Below, piece after piece: positions 7,903-10,868 of a stretch of DNA of 10,868 nt. The DNA is from Scenedesmus sp. ARA3 (lineage: Eukaryota; Chlorophyta; Chlorophyceae; Sphaeropleales; Scenedesmaceae). Both the position numbers and the translations under genes were made by a program. Position 1 is the stretch's first letter. The number at the start of each line of letters is the position of its first letter. Location: NCBI GenBank assembly GCA_004335835.1, contig RWJK01000215.1, positions 1 through 10,868 of the forward strand, written 5' to 3'. The notes under the pieces are model-generated. The model did not search any database, was not told the DNA's origin, and worked only from the letters and a program-made list of their open reading frames with translations.

Positions 7903-8616
7903 GCGCCGCCTGTGAATGTTGCTGCGGGTTGCATGGATGGTGTTGTTTCTGTGACTGACCTGCTTGTGTTACAGCTTCAACTGCACAGTTCATTTGGCAG
8001 TTCAGTTGGGAAGTTCAGTTGGGTTGGAAGATGATGTGCATACTGTCACTGGGCACAGTGTCTGTGACTGTGCCAGCAGCTGCGCCAGCTGCTGACTCTG
8101 CGGCAGCTGTGTTGTGATGCACACTTGGCTTGCTGCAACACGTGTGTGGCTAGCAGCGGTTGAAGTTTGCAATTGCTTATGCCAGTGATTGTAGTCGAGG
8201 TCGGAACGAAAAGCAAAGCGTTGCTTGTGCTTTCAGTGTACTGCTGCAGCAGCAGTGGTGCCGAGCAGGGACGGCGTAGCTGCTGCTGGCAGCGTGCAAT
8301 ATGATTTGAGTCAATTGTAGAGGTGAGACGTTTGAAGATCTCCTTCGTGCCACAACCGTACATCTGAATCAGTTGCACGGACCACGTATAACGAGAGGCA
8401 GGACAAGGGCTTTACAGTGCACCTAGAGCGTGATTGCCTGCTCTAGCCTATCCACGCTCATCAAACACGTATAGCTTGAGCCACGTCTGCTGCACAGGAT
8501 TGCTGCTTGCGCACAGTAGACGGAGACACGCTGAGGGAACTTGAAGCTACGCTAGTTCTGTGTTCAGCTTTCAGTTGCTTACCAACTGTTGCGTGTTGGA
8601 AGGGATACGTATCAGC
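7903..8616. other. PRP18 3' region, no further gene
   Basis: After the PRP18 TAA there is no convincing coding frame until RPN11. A minus-strand 110-codon frame (8046-8378) has no motif. Adjacent hairpins occur at 8052-8094. No TGTAA is seen before 8617, so either PRP18 has a long 3' untranslated region or it uses another signal. Confidence 0.45.
8052..8094 (+). repeat. Two adjacent hairpins downstream of PRP18
   Basis: GGCACAG (8052-8058) pairs with CTGTGCC (8068-8074) over a 9-nt loop. CAGCAGCTG (8074-8082) pairs with CAGCTGCTG (8086-8094) over a 3-nt CGC loop. A competing small stem, CACTG/CAGTG, is at 8047-8060. These lie about 150 nt after the PRP18 stop and could fold in its 3' untranslated region. 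Confidence 0.6.
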
Positions 8617-8621
8617 TGTAA
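8617..8621 (+). terminator. Candidate PRP18 polyadenylation signal TGTAA
   Basis: This is the only sense-strand TGTAA between the PRP18 stop and the RPN11 start, 715 nt after the stop and 113 nt before the next ATG. If used, cleavage would fall inside the RPN11 upstream region. It may be chance. Confidence 0.3.
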
Positions 8622-8733
8622 TTGTATAGCCTGATCCATCTGCAGGGCTGCTGCAGCAGGAGGCAGGGCAAAGCTGCAGCTGAAGCAGCAGCTGTAGTGG
8701 TTGGCCCCTTGATCCTAGTCACAGGGCAGCAGC
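8622..8733 (+). promoter_or_regulatory. RPN11 leader and probable promoter
   Basis: The region between the TGTAA and the RPN11 ATG contains GTATAGC at 8624-8630, a weak TATA-like element, and is rich in GCAGC. The palindrome GATACGTATC lies just upstream at 8604-8613. A TAG at 8716-8718 in frame with RPN11 supports the chosen start. No fungal-type proteasome box (GGTGGCAAA) is present. Confidence 0.35.

Positions 8734-10868
<2,135 letters not shown>

Overview
The window is a piece of a nuclear genome from a eukaryote, most likely a chlorophyte green alga. This is inferred from three conserved intron-rich nuclear genes with plant-type sequences (an H2A.Z with the [28 protein letters not shown] core, and an RPN11 with the plant-like [15 protein letters not shown] segment), abundant CAG/CTG triplet runs, GC-rich exons in poorer introns, and TGTAA motifs of the kind green algae use for polyadenylation. 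The species cannot be named from this sequence. No prokaryotic operon, phage, CRISPR array or recognisable transposon is present.

Layout. Positions 1-818 are the 3' flank of a histone gene. Positions 819-1927 (minus) hold a complete five-exon histone H2A.Z gene of 137 residues. Positions 1928-4454 are a 2.5 kb gap with no recognised gene; it contains the H2A.Z promoter side, a cluster of inverted repeats, a (GCA)9 run, a poly-Gln exon-like ORF at 3228-3512 of unknown nature, and the PRP18 leader. Positions 4455-7902 (plus) hold a complete seven-exon PRP18 second-step splicing factor, 526 residues as spliced here. Positions 7903-8733 are the PRP18 3' region and a short RPN11 leader. Positions 8734-10830 (plus) hold the first five exons of the proteasome lid deubiquitinase RPN11, which runs off the right edge after about 208 residues, with the JAMM motif intact.

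The three genes are housekeeping genes for chromatin, splicing and protein turnover, and nothing suggests that they act in one pathway. I rebuilt every exon by joining conserved protein segments across GT-AG boundaries with matching phase. All 15 donors begin GTG.

I did not find a new multi-gene system. The notable signals are in the introns. Two introns carry a copy of their own exon-end plus donor site further into the intron, and using either copy would give a premature stop. One intron is bounded by an exact 8-nt direct repeat. Several acceptors are preceded by CTG runs in place of an ordinary pyrimidine tract. A G-quadruplex motif lies between duplicated donors. PRP18 exon 6 has a stop directly overlapping its donor, so retention of the last intron would remove the C-terminal tail cleanly.
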